Part shown: piece after piece, positions 9,611-18,384 of the stretch
Position numbering within the stretch: position 1 is the first letter of the stretch
Layout of the letters: every line of letters begins with the position of its first letter
DNA from: Actinomycetes bacterium
GTDB taxonomy: Bacteria; Actinomycetota; Acidimicrobiia; Acidimicrobiales; Acidimicrobiaceae
DNA length: 64,000 nucleotides
Direction: 5' to 3'
Assembly: GCA_021819725.1 (NCBI GenBank)
Contig: JAKAQR010000010.1
Location: 51,791 to 115,790 of the forward strand
Program-made: the position numbers and the translations under genes
Notes under the pieces: model-generated
Told to the model about the DNA's origin: nothing
What the model saw: only the letters and a program-made list of their open reading frames with translations
Databases searched by the model: none

Positions 9611-9664
9611 GGCTCCCTATGGGTTTGGCGACTACAACTATCACCAGTATGCCCATAGGGAGCC
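9611..9664. repeat. 13-bp perfect inverted repeat
   Basis: GGCTCCCTATGGG (9611-9623) is perfectly repeated in inverse orientation at 9652-9664, with a 28-base loop. It lies between the istA remnant start and the IS end repeats and could be a transcript hairpin or a secondary insertion footprint. Confidence 0.7.
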
Positions 9665-9726
9665 TGCCTTGTTGTTGTAGATGTGCACCCGCCTGTACCT
9701 AGGCCTCTAGGTCCCCTCCAATGCCA

Positions 9727-9792
9727 TGCAGTTTTGGTGTCCGCCAGCGTGCAATTATTTGGCCGTCACTGTGCAGTTTTGGATGTCCGCCA
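9727..9792 (-). repeat. IS21-type end repeats
   Basis: TGCAGTTTTGG(A)TGTCCGCCA occurs at 9727-9746 and 9772-9792, with a degenerate third copy starting at 9750, so the units begin at 22-23 bp intervals. Regularly spaced end repeats upstream of istA are characteristic of IS21-family ends. Confidence 0.65.
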
Positions 9793-9959
9793 ATGCCTTA
9801 TGGGAGGTGTAACGGGTCCCAACGAAGCAGTGGATGAAGGGCAAATCTGCGCGAGTCGTTTTCTAGAAGCTTCACGCAATGTAAGCAGGGTAACGTCGTG
9901 GGAATCATCAGGGATGATATGCCGCGCTACTCGCAACACGTACGCAGATCTTTGGTAGC

Positions 9960-12479
9960 GTGAATGAGATGGAGTTTGATGATGAATTGCTGAACGCCGT
10001 CCATGAGGAACTTGGTCGCGATGCGCTGCCCATCGGGATCCTCGCCACTCGCCTGCGTGAACGAGAGGATCTCACCTCGCTGGTAGGGGTCCCTAGTGAA
10101 GAGCTTGCAGAGATACTCCGAGAGGAACTTCCCTCAACGGGCGAGTTCTGGCTGACCCGGAACGAGATGGTGATCGCAATCGACAACATGCTCGATGGTG
10201 TCAAGCTCGCTCATTGGGTGACGTCATTCGAGCTTGAGCATGAGGTGCTCGAAGCCTTCCCTGATTTAGCTCTCATTGACTGCGATTTAGTCGAGGCCAT
10301 CCCATTAGCTGATGGCGGTGAGCTTGCCTTCGAGGTTGGCTCTGATCTTGGCTTCGCGGAACAAGAGGATGCAGAATCAAAGTTCTTCTACAAAGGAAGT
10401 CGGGATTGGTTGCGAAGTATCGAGGAACCCTCGTTGGCGGTGCTAGCGCGCCGTGATGGCGTGATCGCTGTGGAGTTAGGTGAACACATCGGCGACGGTG
10501 TCCGCGAGGAGGAGGCGATCCGGGAGGCATTCGATGAGCTCAGTGAAGCTGGAGAGCCACTCGACGCCATCGAGCTGCTCCTTGAGGTGCTGGCTCGTGA
10601 CGCAACTCTTTTTCGCAGTCCGGTGCCACCCTTCACCGATCTGTGCGAACGTGTCGGCTTGAAGGCGGTCGGTTCAGTTGTCTATGTTGCTGGCGATGAG
10701 CTCAGCGCGGGCGGGATGGTCAGGGATGCCATCGCAAAGCAGTTTGGTTTTGACCGTTGTTGTGAGACAGCCTTTACTGAGGTGCTCGTCTACTTGCTGG
10801 GAGCGTTGAGTGATGACGACCCTGTTGATGACGATGATGAAGAGCAGCTGGGCCGGGTTATCTTGGGGCATCTTGCTCATGGTAGTGTGACACCAGCACT
10901 GGGCGAAACCATTCTCGAGGACAGTGGTGAACCCAGTACCGTTCTAGACGCATTTCTTGCAAGGCTGAGCGCTGCTGGGCTTGAGTCGGCGCAAACCCAC
11001 TACTTGCAGGCGTTGAATCTAGAGCGTGATGGTGCAGTGGTAGAGGCCAAACAAGAGCTTGAGTTGGCAATCAGGTTGGACCCTTGGTATCGTCCAGCCT
11101 TGGAGGAGTTGGCCTGGTATGTGAGCGATAGTGGCGACCTACGACGTGCTGATGGACTCTACGCAAGGGCCGGGGTCGATGAGGACGAGCCCGAGCGTGC
11201 CTACCTGCAGGATCTTTTGTCCCAGCCAGCACCAGGGGTCGGACGCAATGACCCATGTCCTTGCGGATCAGGTCGTAAATACAAACTCTGTTGTCTGGGC
11301 GACAGGACTCGACCGATCGAGAGGCGAATTGGCCTGCTCTACCAAAAGATCGTCACCTTTGCGCTCCGGTCCCAAAATCAAGATCTCGTGCGGCCCATCA
11401 TGGAGACCATGGAAGATAGCGAGGTGGAGGCGCTCCAAGGTGCAACGCTCCCATTCCTTATCGATCTCATAGCAATGAGCCGTGAGATGTTGGAACGTTT
11501 TCTCAACGTCCGGGGCACGCTTTTGCCAGCTGACGAGCTCCAATTGGTCCGCGAGTGGGTCGATCTTGGTCCATCACTGTGGCAAGTCGTTGCGATCGAT
11601 CCTGGCACCTCCATCACGATGTTCGATACCATCGGTGGTCTCTCGCGAGTGGTGCAAGAGCGGTCGATGGCGAGTGAGATCAGTGTGGGTGACTACCTCT
11701 ATGTCCGCGTGGTTCCGGCGGGGACAGGGTTTCAGGTCATCGGCATTCCGCTACGGTTGTCAGCGGTACAGAGAGAGACTCTGTTGGTTACCCTTAGCGC
11801 AGGGGGTGGTCCGACTGAACTCGCTGCTTGGATCAGGTCGATGTCGACTCCTGTCGAGATGAGGACTTTTGATGATGAGGAAGTCGTGTTCTGCGAGAGC
11901 GTGCTTGTCTCGCAGACCACCAGTTGGGAAGAGATGACGCCAGTCCTCGACAAGCTGTTCGAGCGTGACCAGGGAGAGCGTTGGAAGGTCATCGATCGAA
12001 GCGCGTCACACGGGATGGTGCGTGGTTGGCTAGAGCGTGTTGATGACCAGTTGGTGGTCACGACGAATGCCGTGGAACGTGAGGAGAGTATCTTAGGAAT
12101 GCTAATGGGAGCCATCGACGACCTTGAGATCGTTGAGGCAACACGAAGGGATTTTGAGGAGGTACAAGAGGACCGAGAGGACGTGTCTTTGTCACCGACT
12201 TCGAGAAGCCGACAGTTGACAGAGGAGCAGATCGCCTCGAAGGAGGTGCAGGCAGCGCTAGAAAAATTTATTCGGGAACGAGAGATGGCCTGGCTTGACG
12301 AATCGATTCCGGCATTGCATGGGCTCACTCCACGGCAAGCGGCACAGGATCTAACTCGTCGAGAGGAACTTGTTGCCCTCCTGAACGAATTCGATCATTA
12401 CCCCACCCCTGGGGCTGGTGCGGTCACCTTTGATGTGGACCGACTGCGTGCACTCCTTGGGATTGGACGCGATGGCTAA
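9960..12479 (+). CDS. Large SEC-C motif protein of unknown function
   Basis: 839 residues from GTG 9960 (an in-frame ATG lies at 9969). The N-terminal 400 residues are acidic and helical, with helix-turn-helix-like stretches. A TPR-like pair (about 345-405: ALNLERDGAVVEAKQELELAIRLDPWY) leads into a SEC-C zinc motif at about 425-445 (RNDPCPCGSGRKYKLCC). The C-terminal half is unfamiliar. SEC-C motifs bind zinc and occur at the end of SecA and in many uncharacterised bacterial proteins. A central rather than terminal SEC-C in so long a protein is unusual. No function can be assigned; it is followed by a GNAT gene. Confidence 0.75.
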   Translation: MNEMEFDDELLNAVHEELGRDALPIGILATRLREREDLTSLVGVPSEELAEILREELPSTGEFWLTRNEMVIAIDNMLDGVKLAHWVTSFELEHEVLEAFPDLALIDCDLVEAIPLADGGELAFEVGSDLGFAEQEDAESKFFYKGSRDWLRSIEEPSLAVLARRDGVIAVELGEHIGDGVREEEAIREAFDELSEAGEPLDAIELLLEVLARDATLFRSPVPPFTDLCERVGLKAVGSVVYVAGDELSAGGMVRDAIAKQFGFDRCCETAFTEVLVYLLGALSDDDPVDDDDEEQLGRVILGHLAHGSVTPALGETILEDSGEPSTVLDAFLARLSAAGLESAQTHYLQALNLERDGAVVEAKQELELAIRLDPWYRPALEELAWYVSDSGDLRRADGLYARAGVDEDEPERAYLQDLLSQPAPGVGRNDPCPCGSGRKYKLCCLGDRTRPIERRIGLLYQKIVTFALRSQNQDLVRPIMETMEDSEVEALQGATLPFLIDLIAMSREMLERFLNVRGTLLPADELQLVREWVDLGPSLWQVVAIDPGTSITMFDTIGGLSRVVQERSMASEISVGDYLYVRVVPAGTGFQVIGIPLRLSAVQRETLLVTLSAGGGPTELAAWIRSMSTPVEMRTFDDEEVVFCESVLVSQTTSWEEMTPVLDKLFERDQGERWKVIDRSASHGMVRGWLERVDDQLVVTTNAVEREESILGMLMGAIDDLEIVEATRRDFEEVQEDREDVSLSPTSRSRQLTEEQIASKEVQAALEKFIREREMAWLDESIPALHGLTPRQAAQDLTRREELVALLNEFDHYPTPGAGAVTFDVDRLRALLGIGRDG

Positions 12480-12548
12480 GTCGATTTCTCGTTATCAGGC
12501 GCAGAAGGCGGTGAAAGGGAGGATCGGCGTTGCGGCGCATCAGCCGCG

Positions 12549-13421
12549 GTGAGGCTCACACGGTTGCAGGGGTCTAAAGCGTCGATGATGACGACCGAAG
12601 TTGCGTTGCTGCGCACACGGGCTGACCAGTACCTCGATGAGGCTCCGCGCGCAGATAGCGAGGCGATCTCCGTCGGTGCGCTGACGCTGTTCGTAAGCCG
12701 CACGCCATGGGCCTATTATGCCCGTCCTGATCGGAGTGGTAGAGCGGTTCGCCCACGAGATCTCGTGCGGTTGCGGCGTGCCTGCAAGAACTGGCGACAA
12801 CCACTCCAGCTCGAGTGGATCTGCGACCTACACCCATCGCTGGAGGCGGTGGTCCGCAAATTTGGACTGATAATCTCGGAACATCCACTCCTTGTGATGA
12901 CACAGGAGATGCTCGAGGTGCAAAGGAGGTCAGTGCGCACCGTCGTTCTCGATCCAGAGGACTTGGGGCTGCTCAAGGCTCGCGCTGTCGCCCATGTCGC
13001 CTTCGATCAGACGGTGGGCACACAGGCTGGGGTCGTACAGCGGGAGGCTCGGTTTGCCCAACTCGATGCCGACGAGATCCGACATGTTTTCGCGCGGGCA
13101 CGCTCGGGGCGAACCGTCACGGGGATAGCTGTCCAGGAGGGGAGCGGAGCGGTCGCCGTTGGCTCCTACAACCGGGTGGGTGATACCGCTGAGATCGTTG
13201 GCGTTGGAACCCTGCCCGCCTACCGCCGACGTGGCTTTGGATCAGCAGTCGTGCAGCTCTTATGTGAGAACGCCTTCGCAAATGGTATTCAACTTGTTCT
13301 CCTTACCGCTGAGGATGAGCAGGTCGCTCAGATCTATCAGCGCCTTGGCTTCCGTCGCATTGGAACCTACATGGGTGCCGAGGAACAAGGGCCAAAGGTG
13401 GATCGCGGTGGCCGATCCTGA
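12549..13421 (+). CDS. GNAT family N-acetyltransferase
   Basis: 290 residues from GTG 12549; ATG 12585 is an alternative start, and neither has a clear ribosome binding site. The C-terminal half (about 150-280) is a GNAT domain with the acetyl-CoA-binding motif VGVGTLPAYRRRGFGSAVV and the following LGFRRIGTY strand. The N-terminal 140 residues resemble the extra domain of two-domain GNATs but have no assigned function. The substrate is unknown. It ends ahead of a terminator-like hairpin shared with the convergent gene. Confidence 0.8.
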   Translation: MRLTRLQGSKASMMTTEVALLRTRADQYLDEAPRADSEAISVGALTLFVSRTPWAYYARPDRSGRAVRPRDLVRLRRACKNWRQPLQLEWICDLHPSLEAVVRKFGLIISEHPLLVMTQEMLEVQRRSVRTVVLDPEDLGLLKARAVAHVAFDQTVGTQAGVVQREARFAQLDADEIRHVFARARSGRTVTGIAVQEGSGAVAVGSYNRVGDTAEIVGVGTLPAYRRRGFGSAVVQLLCENAFANGIQLVLLTAEDEQVAQIYQRLGFRRIGTYMGAEEQGPKVDRGGRS

Positions 13422-13460
13422 AGAAGTATGACTGGATCCAGTGACACGGGTTTGAGACGA

Positions 13461-13498
13461 CAGACTCATGAGGATCTTGGCGATCTCTCGTGAGTCTG
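13461..13498. terminator. Bidirectional hairpin between convergent genes
   Basis: CAGACTCATGAG (13461-13472) pairs with CTCGTGAGTCTG (13487-13498) over 12 positions with one G-U wobble; the loop is 14 bases. It lies exactly between the stop codons of the GNAT gene and the convergent 128-residue gene. No long T tract follows. Confidence 0.6.
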
Positions 13499-13526
13499 CC
13501 TCTCTGGTGTGGTTGCGCTCAGCGCC

Positions 13527-13913
13527 CTAGACCATCGTCTCGATCTGCTTGAGGATCTTGTTTTCCACTTCTGCCGTCCAAGCCATCTCAGCGATGTCAA
13601 CGGGGAGAAAGAGGTCGGAGACCAGAAGGGTCTCGATGGCGGTGACCGCGAGTTCCTTCTTCCAGTTCCCCACCCCAATGGTAAGCGTTACATCATCAGA
13701 TGGACCTGAAAGCGAGATTATGAGTGCACGTTGAGCCGAGATGACTTCACTGAGGAAGCCGCCCTTCTTGGCTTGCACGACATAACCCTTGTCTGCATCA
13801 CCTGCGCTCTCAACGGTAAACCCATCACTCTTGAGATACTCTTCGATCTTGTTTGCGAAAGTATCGAGATCAACCTGCTTGCCCTTGAATGATACGGACT
13901 TCTTTCCAGCCAT
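13527..13913 (-). CDS. Conserved small protein of unknown function
   Basis: 128 residues from ATG 13913, with a strong ribosome binding site (AAAGGAG, 8 bases before). The sequence begins MAGKKSVSFKGKQVDLD and alternates charged helices and beta strands; no signal peptide, membrane segment or metal motif is visible. I do not recognise the family. The promoter region contains four GGGATA-type repeats (13932-13985), suggesting dedicated regulation. The good codon pattern and RBS argue that it is real. Confidence 0.75.
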   Translation of the reverse strand: MAGKKSVSFKGKQVDLDTFANKIEEYLKSDGFTVESAGDADKGYVVQAKKGGFLSEVISAQRALIISLSGPSDDVTLTIGVGNWKKELAVTAIETLLVSDLFLPVDIAEMAWTAEVENKILKQIETMV

Positions 13914-13931
13914 AAGGTGTACTCCTTTATT

Positions 13932-13985
13932 GGGATAGTCATTATTGGGATAGTTATTTTATCGGGGATATCGATGTTGGGGATA
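13932..13985 (-). promoter_or_regulatory. Four regularly spaced TATCCC repeats upstream of the 128-residue protein
   Basis: GGGATA (TATCCC on the coding strand) begins at 13932, 13947, 13965 and 13980, that is at 15, 18 and 15 bp intervals. Two copies share the longer ATTGGGATAGT core. The array ends just upstream of the ribosome binding site, so it likely spans the promoter or leader and may be an operator array. Confidence 0.55.
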
Positions 13986-14204
13986 GTCAACAGTAGCCTG
14001 CCACGGATATGGGCGTGATGCAAACCGATTCTTTCAGGTTCTGCGCGATCACCAGATCCGTGGCTCCAGGGCGCGAGGAACTGAGGTATCACGCACCCTC
14101 TGTTTCAAGGTCCATCTCAGGCGAGCAGTTGACAACGAGCGAGGTGATCGCGTGATCGACACGGTCGTGATCGGCCGTGAGAAATTGTGATTCCAGTCTT
14201 CAGG

Positions 14205-14723
14205 TCAACAACCAACCGCCCCATCAAGGAGTTCTCGAAGGAGATCTGCGTGTCCATTATGGCGGGCGTACTCCTCGACGAGATGGGTGAGGATCCAGCG
14301 GAGGCTGACTGGCTCATTGCCACCAATACTGAGCTGATCAAGCGTGAAGGCTGCCATCAATTGATCGCTCCGGCGTTGTTCCTCTTCCCATGCGTCGCGG
14401 TCGTGAGCGAACGAACTCGTCTCAAGATCGTTGAAGTCTGCGTCAGGGGAGGAGTCGCTGCAGTAGTAACGCGTCGCGGTGGTGATGCCATGGAGCACGG
14501 TGCTCGTCCAGTAAAACTCTACTTCGGTCAGATGCCGAACCAATCCGTGCAGTGACAGGGAAGAGGTGGGGATGGGCCGGTCATTCAGCCGTTCCTCATC
14601 GAGTCCTTCACATTTGAGGAGCAACGTCACGCGGTGATAGTTGAGCCATCCTTCGAGCATCTCGCGCTCGTTCGCGCTTGGTGCTGGCTCGCTGCGGCGC
14701 GGATCAATCAAGTCGTTGCTCAA
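14205..14723 (-). CDS. DinB-like (DUF664) protein
   Basis: 172 residues if started at TTG 14723, chosen because GAGGGAGA lies just upstream and the protein then begins LSNDLIDPRR as DUF664 proteins usually do; a GTG at 14777 would extend it by 18 residues without an RBS. The four-helix DinB fold has its conserved stretches NYHRVTLLLKCEGLDEE, SLHGLVRHLTEVEFYW and the C-terminal HLVEEYARHNGHADLLRE. The histidine positions suggest a metal site. Some DinB-fold proteins are thiol-dependent transferases using mycothiol or bacillithiol; which reaction occurs here is not evident. Confidence 0.85.
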   Translation of the reverse strand: MSNDLIDPRRSEPAPSANEREMLEGWLNYHRVTLLLKCEGLDEERLNDRPIPTSSLSLHGLVRHLTEVEFYWTSTVLHGITTATRYYCSDSSPDADFNDLETSSFAHDRDAWEEEQRRSDQLMAAFTLDQLSIGGNEPVSLRWILTHLVEEYARHNGHADLLRELLDGAVGC

Positions 14724-15407
14724 TGGTTCTCCCTCGGATCTCGGGCCAGCCGTGTCTCGTGTCGTGAGTAGTTTCACTTTTTGGGGTTATCGCGTGGTCC
14801 GGCGTCGGGCAGATCGAGCGCGTGCCCCTGTGGTGATCGCACGTCAAGCCTACGTTATCATAGATCGTCCACCGACTAGAGCGATTGAGCTGCTTGAGGC
14901 CCCCGTTGGCGAGACGACCAAGCAGGTGCGTCGTTCCAACAGCCGTCAAGGGCTCGGGCTGGTTGGCGGTGGCCCCACGAGCTCCGCCAAGCACAAAGAG
15001 CGGCAATGATGAAGAGGATCCCATGATGGCAGGAGGGCGACCCAACATCGATAGTCTCGGCTTTCACCTCCTCAACTCATGGAGGCGGCTCGATGTTCTA
15101 ACTCGGGACCAGGTGGGTTGATCCGGGTGCCCGCAGGCCAAGGCCCAGCTGGTGGCGGGTTCTTGAAACGCGGAATAGATTGCGGTTCCAGTTTGTGTCC
15201 GAATATTGTGCCCCATTAGCTCCGATAAAAAGAGAAGTTGTCGCCGTTTTATTGAGATCACACTCACTCCTGCTGAGCTCAGAGCGAGCAGTGATAGCGA
15301 ACGTAGATCTTCGACTTGTTCAAAGTGATTTCTTTGGGCTTCACACCCACTGTTGCAATATCGAGGAATTCGGGAAAAGTCACTCAGCGAGGAGTATTAT
15401 TATCTCT
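14724..15407. other. Intergenic stretch of about 680 bases without a convincing gene
   Basis: Several short open frames on both strands lack ribosome binding sites and family resemblance. The last 200 bases are distinctly AT-richer and probably hold the promoter of the DUF3494 gene, though no clear hexamer pair was found. Confidence 0.45.
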
Positions 15408-16418
15408 GTGAGATTAAAAAATATTCTGTTGGGTTCCAATCAAAAAGTATGGTTGGCGGCGCTTTCTGTCAGTGGAAGTGTCGTTCTGGTCGGAGGTGTT
15501 GTTGCCTTTACCCCGCTGGTTGCCGTAGCCGCCTCTGTGCCCAGCATTGACCTGGGGACGGCGGGTGCCTACTCGGTGCTGGCCGGCTCTACCATCACGA
15601 ATACGGGCAATTCGACCCTGCAAGGGGATCTCGGGCTCTCGCCTGGAACTGCGGTAACGGGGTTTCCGCCTGGGCTGGTCAGTGGTGCCACCAATGTCGG
15701 TAATGCCAATGCCGAACAGGCACAGGTCGATACAACGACGGCGTATACGCAGGCTGTCGATGCTTCCCCTTCCACGACCCAACCGGCTGATCTGATCGGC
15801 CTGACGCTTTCACCTGGAGTCTATTCTGTGCCAGCTGGTATTTCGAACCTGACGGGTACCTTAACCCTTAATGGGCAGGGCAACCCAGATGCAGTGTTCA
15901 TCTTCCAGATGCCATCAACGTTGATTACGAGCAGTGCAAGCGATATCGTGCTAGAAAACGATGCAAACGCATGCAATATTTTTTGGCAAGTGACGAGTTC
16001 GGCAACACTCGGTACGGGTTCATCATTTCAGGGTACGATCATAGCCCTCACCTCAATCACAGCGGACACAGGCGCAACAATTACTGGGCGTCTGTTGGCT
16101 CGAAATGGTGCCGTCACCTTGGATTCGAATACGATCGCTAATCCCGTTTGTTCTGCAACGACGACCACCACACCGCCGACCAAGACCACCACACCGCCGA
16201 CCAAGACCACCACACCGCCGACGACGACGACCACCACACCGCCGACCAAGACCACCACACCGCCGACAGCAACTCCAACTGGGGCGACGGTTGTGCCAGC
16301 GTCGCACACTGGTGAGCCATGGTCGGGGTGGCCATGGTGGCTTGGAGTGGGAATCATGGGGTCTGCGGGTCTCCTCCTTCTGCGGCCGAGGCTTGCCAGA
16401 GCTCACCAGATTCGGTAA
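15408..16418 (+). CDS. Secreted DUF3494 (ice-binding-like) protein with sorting-signal-like C terminus
   Basis: 336 residues from GTG 15408, placed so that the protein starts with a signal peptide (VRLKNILLG..., hydrophobic core, cleavage near AVAA-SVPS at about residue 42). GAGGAG lies 13 bases upstream. The body (about 45-245) is a DUF3494 beta-solenoid with the hallmark LGTAGAYSVLAGSTITNTG and later QVTSSATLGTGSSFQGTI. A Thr/Pro linker of TTTPPTK repeats (about 250-287) leads to ASHTGEPW (298-305), a membrane segment (about 309-325) and an RPRLARAH tail. DUF3494 folds bind ice or act as adhesins; wall anchoring by the next gene's sortase is inferred. Confidence 0.85.
   Translation: MRLKNILLGSNQKVWLAALSVSGSVVLVGGVVAFTPLVAVAASVPSIDLGTAGAYSVLAGSTITNTGNSTLQGDLGLSPGTAVTGFPPGLVSGATNVGNANAEQAQVDTTTAYTQAVDASPSTTQPADLIGLTLSPGVYSVPAGISNLTGTLTLNGQGNPDAVFIFQMPSTLITSSASDIVLENDANACNIFWQVTSSATLGTGSSFQGTIIALTSITADTGATITGRLLARNGAVTLDSNTIANPVCSATTTTTPPTKTTTPPTKTTTPPTTTTTTPPTKTTTPPTATPTGATVVPASHTGEPWSGWPWWLGVGIMGSAGLLLLRPRLARAHQIR
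16164..16266 (+). repeat. 21-bp coding tandem repeat (TTTPPTK linker)
   Basis: The unit ACCACCACACCGCCGACCAAG is repeated, with one longer variant in the middle, encoding a Thr/Pro spacer between the DUF3494 domain and the C-terminal anchor. Such repeats are prone to length variation. Confidence 0.75.
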
Positions 16419-16575
16419 CGATCTCCGTCATTGCTGTGCATTTTCATGAAGGTGACGGGTGTCCATTTACCTCGGAGGATCTTGATCGCCCTGATCGTTT
16501 TGGTTGGCTGAGGCCAGTACGCACCAGGCTGGCCCACGACTTGATAGCGGGTGTCGGTGCTGACTCAACGTCTAG

Positions 16576-17580
16576 GTGGTGGTGCGCGTGAGATATCGAC
16601 GGCGACTGGTCCGCGTTGTGGGCGTGCTGCTACTCCTCGGGGCGATTGTTGGCGTGGCCTACCCATTGTGGTGGCAGCATCGCCAAACCATTGAAGGTAG
16701 CCGAGAGATTCATCGGCTTGTGGGTATGGCGGCAGCTAGTTGCACTGGTGTGTCGTCAACTGGCCCTGGTGTACTGCGTATTCCCGCGGTGGCGGTGGTC
16801 GCTCCCGTTGTGGAGGGCACCTCGGAGGCCGTGTTAGCCATCAGCGTTGGCCATGAGTCATCGAGCCCCTGGCCGGGTGAGCGCGGCACATCGGTCCTTG
16901 AGGCACATGACGTGGGTTACTTTGCGAGTAACCAGTTACTTCGCCCAGGTGATATCGTCACCTACACCCGCGCCTGTCGAACCTATCGCTATCGAGTGGT
17001 CGGACACTATATCCTTCATCCAGGCGATACCATCCCTTCGCCAGGAGCAAGTGGGCTTGTGCTGGATTCATGCTGGCCAACTGATGCGCTGTGGTTCACC
17101 CCGAGTCGTCTTATCGTGACTGCGGTGCTCACCGGGGTGCGTAGCGACAAGCGTGTGGCTACGAGCGTGGTCCCAACGGTGTTCGTGCCACTCCTGCCCC
17201 GAGGCATCCCAACGCCCCCCAACCTCTTTGATGAGGGCTGGTTGGCCGGAACCTTGACCTTTACTGGCACACCCGCACTCGCATGGAAGGATGGACCGGC
17301 GCCTCTGGCCTGGGAGCGCGTTGGCCTTCGAGCGTTTTCGGCATTGCGAATGGGTGAACAGACCAGGGCATCATGGCTCTCCTTGCTCGCGCCTGGAATG
17401 ACGCCCCCTCTCGTCCTCGGTGGAGACTATTCCAGCGGGACGCCGGTGGACGTCGCCGAGGAGGTGCAAGGCACTTCGGTACATTCGGTGACCATCACCA
17501 CGCAAATCCAAGGGGTGCAGGTCTCGGTTACCGCGACCCCGGTTGCTGGGAAGCTTCGTGTTACGGCCATAGAGCCCTAG
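16576..17580 (+). CDS. Class E-like sortase
   Basis: 334 residues, the start being one of several tandem GTG codons from 16576. One N-terminal membrane segment (about 10-30) precedes a sortase domain (about 60-190). His111 (EAHDVG), Cys166 (LDSCWP) and Arg178 (FTPSR) form the catalytic set. The C-terminal 140 residues are an unfamiliar extracellular extension. Sortases cleave a C-terminal sorting signal after Thr and attach the protein to the wall. The only visible candidate substrate is the DUF3494 protein just upstream, whose tail reads ASHTGE. Confidence 0.87.
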   Translation: MVVRVRYRRRLVRVVGVLLLLGAIVGVAYPLWWQHRQTIEGSREIHRLVGMAAASCTGVSSTGPGVLRIPAVAVVAPVVEGTSEAVLAISVGHESSSPWPGERGTSVLEAHDVGYFASNQLLRPGDIVTYTRACRTYRYRVVGHYILHPGDTIPSPGASGLVLDSCWPTDALWFTPSRLIVTAVLTGVRSDKRVATSVVPTVFVPLLPRGIPTPPNLFDEGWLAGTLTFTGTPALAWKDGPAPLAWERVGLRAFSALRMGEQTRASWLSLLAPGMTPPLVLGGDYSSGTPVDVAEEVQGTSVHSVTITTQIQGVQVSVTATPVAGKLRVTAIEP

Positions 17581-17656
17581 GTTGCGATGTACGGGACCGT
17601 CGATCAGGAGAAGCACCGATCCCAGGGACAAGAAAGCAAAATTGGTCGTGCTGCGT

Positions 17657-17675
17657 GGCGGCAAGGGACGCCGCC
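17657..17675. terminator. GC-rich hairpin between convergent genes
   Basis: GGCGGC (17657-17662) pairs with GCCGCC (17670-17675) around a 7-base loop, between the sortase stop and the stop of the convergent thioredoxin-fold gene. The stem is short and no T tract follows, so it is a weak candidate. Confidence 0.4.
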
Positions 17676-17729
17676 CAAAGGTTGTCCAGCTGGGCTAAAA
17701 GGAGTGTCCGATTGGGCTACGCAGAGGTG

Positions 17730-18377
17730 CTAGATTTTGGCCGCCGCCCGTAGGAGCGGTTTGATCGTCGCTACTGGGGCCGTGTTCTGATAGGTGATGA
17801 CGCCATGGGAGTCGACTAGCAGGTAGTAGTCGGGGATCCCCGCCGCATCGTAGCGATGGCTCAGCCCCGCACTCGCCATCCCCCACTTCCATTCGGTATC
17901 ATGAAATGCTTTCCCTGCGGCACTCTTGGCGAAGGCCTCGAGCTTACCCAAGGCGTGATTGCTAGGTCCAAAATCGCCAGAGAGTCCCATTGGCAAGACG
18001 GTGATACCATCGTTGGCAAGGACATGGAGCTGGTTTGCGACGGCGGGAATGCTGACCGCACAGCTCGCGCATCCGCCGGCGATGAACCAAACCATGAGAG
18101 CGTGTCCCCGATAACTCGACAGCGTCTGTTTTTGGCCGTTGAGTGTCTCGAAGGAACCCTTGATGGTTGGACCTTTCGCCGGAGGTTGGTACCCGTCGCT
18201 AACGGTCACCGTCCTGTTGTTGGCGGTAGACGTGGTGTTCAACGCTTGGGCTTGCGAACCCTTTGCAAAGTGCAGCACGCCATAGCCGATCAGACCGATG
18301 ATGAGTAGCACGGCTACGCTCTCAATGAGTCGGCGGCGGGGGTGATTGTTGTGATGACGCGGTGGTTGCCTGGTCAT
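17730..18377 (-). CDS. TlpA-like thioredoxin-fold protein (CASC)
   Basis: 215 residues: a basic N terminus, one membrane anchor (about 17-38), a linker, then a thioredoxin/TlpA fold with active site CASC (GGCASCAVS, about 102-105) and a C-terminal strand PDYYLLVDSHGVI preceded by the cis-proline. It faces the outside of the membrane and should oxidise, reduce or isomerise exported thiols. It is the last gene of a four-gene minus-strand set (19897 to 17730) containing a paralogue and two Cys-Cys membrane proteins, suggesting a joint redox or metal-handling function. Confidence 0.82.
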   Translation of the reverse strand: MTRQPPRHHNNHPRRRLIESVAVLLIIGLIGYGVLHFAKGSQAQALNTTSTANNRTVTVSDGYQPPAKGPTIKGSFETLNGQKQTLSSYRGHALMVWFIAGGCASCAVSIPAVANQLHVLANDGITVLPMGLSGDFGPSNHALGKLEAFAKSAAGKAFHDTEWKWGMASAGLSHRYDAAGIPDYYLLVDSHGVITYQNTAPVATIKPLLRAAAKI

Positions 18378-18384
18378 GGGTACC

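Larger units (their letters stand above)
9388..9792 (-). mobile_element. Remnant of an IS21-family insertion sequence (end repeats plus istA start)
   Basis: Read on the minus strand, a set of repeated end sequences (9792-9727) is followed by a start codon at 9603 and a 71-residue IstA-like helix-turn-helix (LEAYDLYQSYNQAARECHCS region, then SPNTVRSLVAARREG). IS21-family elements have just such multiple repeats ahead of istA. The reading frame loses its resemblance after about residue 50 and stops at 9388; no DDE core, no istB and no second end are seen, so this is a truncated fossil. The flanks 9260-9387 and 9793-9959 hold no recognisable gene. Confidence 0.62.

Noticed and set aside
16028..16406. 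Minus-strand Val/Gly or Arg-rich frames across the linker repeat
   Set aside because: They arise from the TTTPPTK coding repeat read in the wrong frame and strand.
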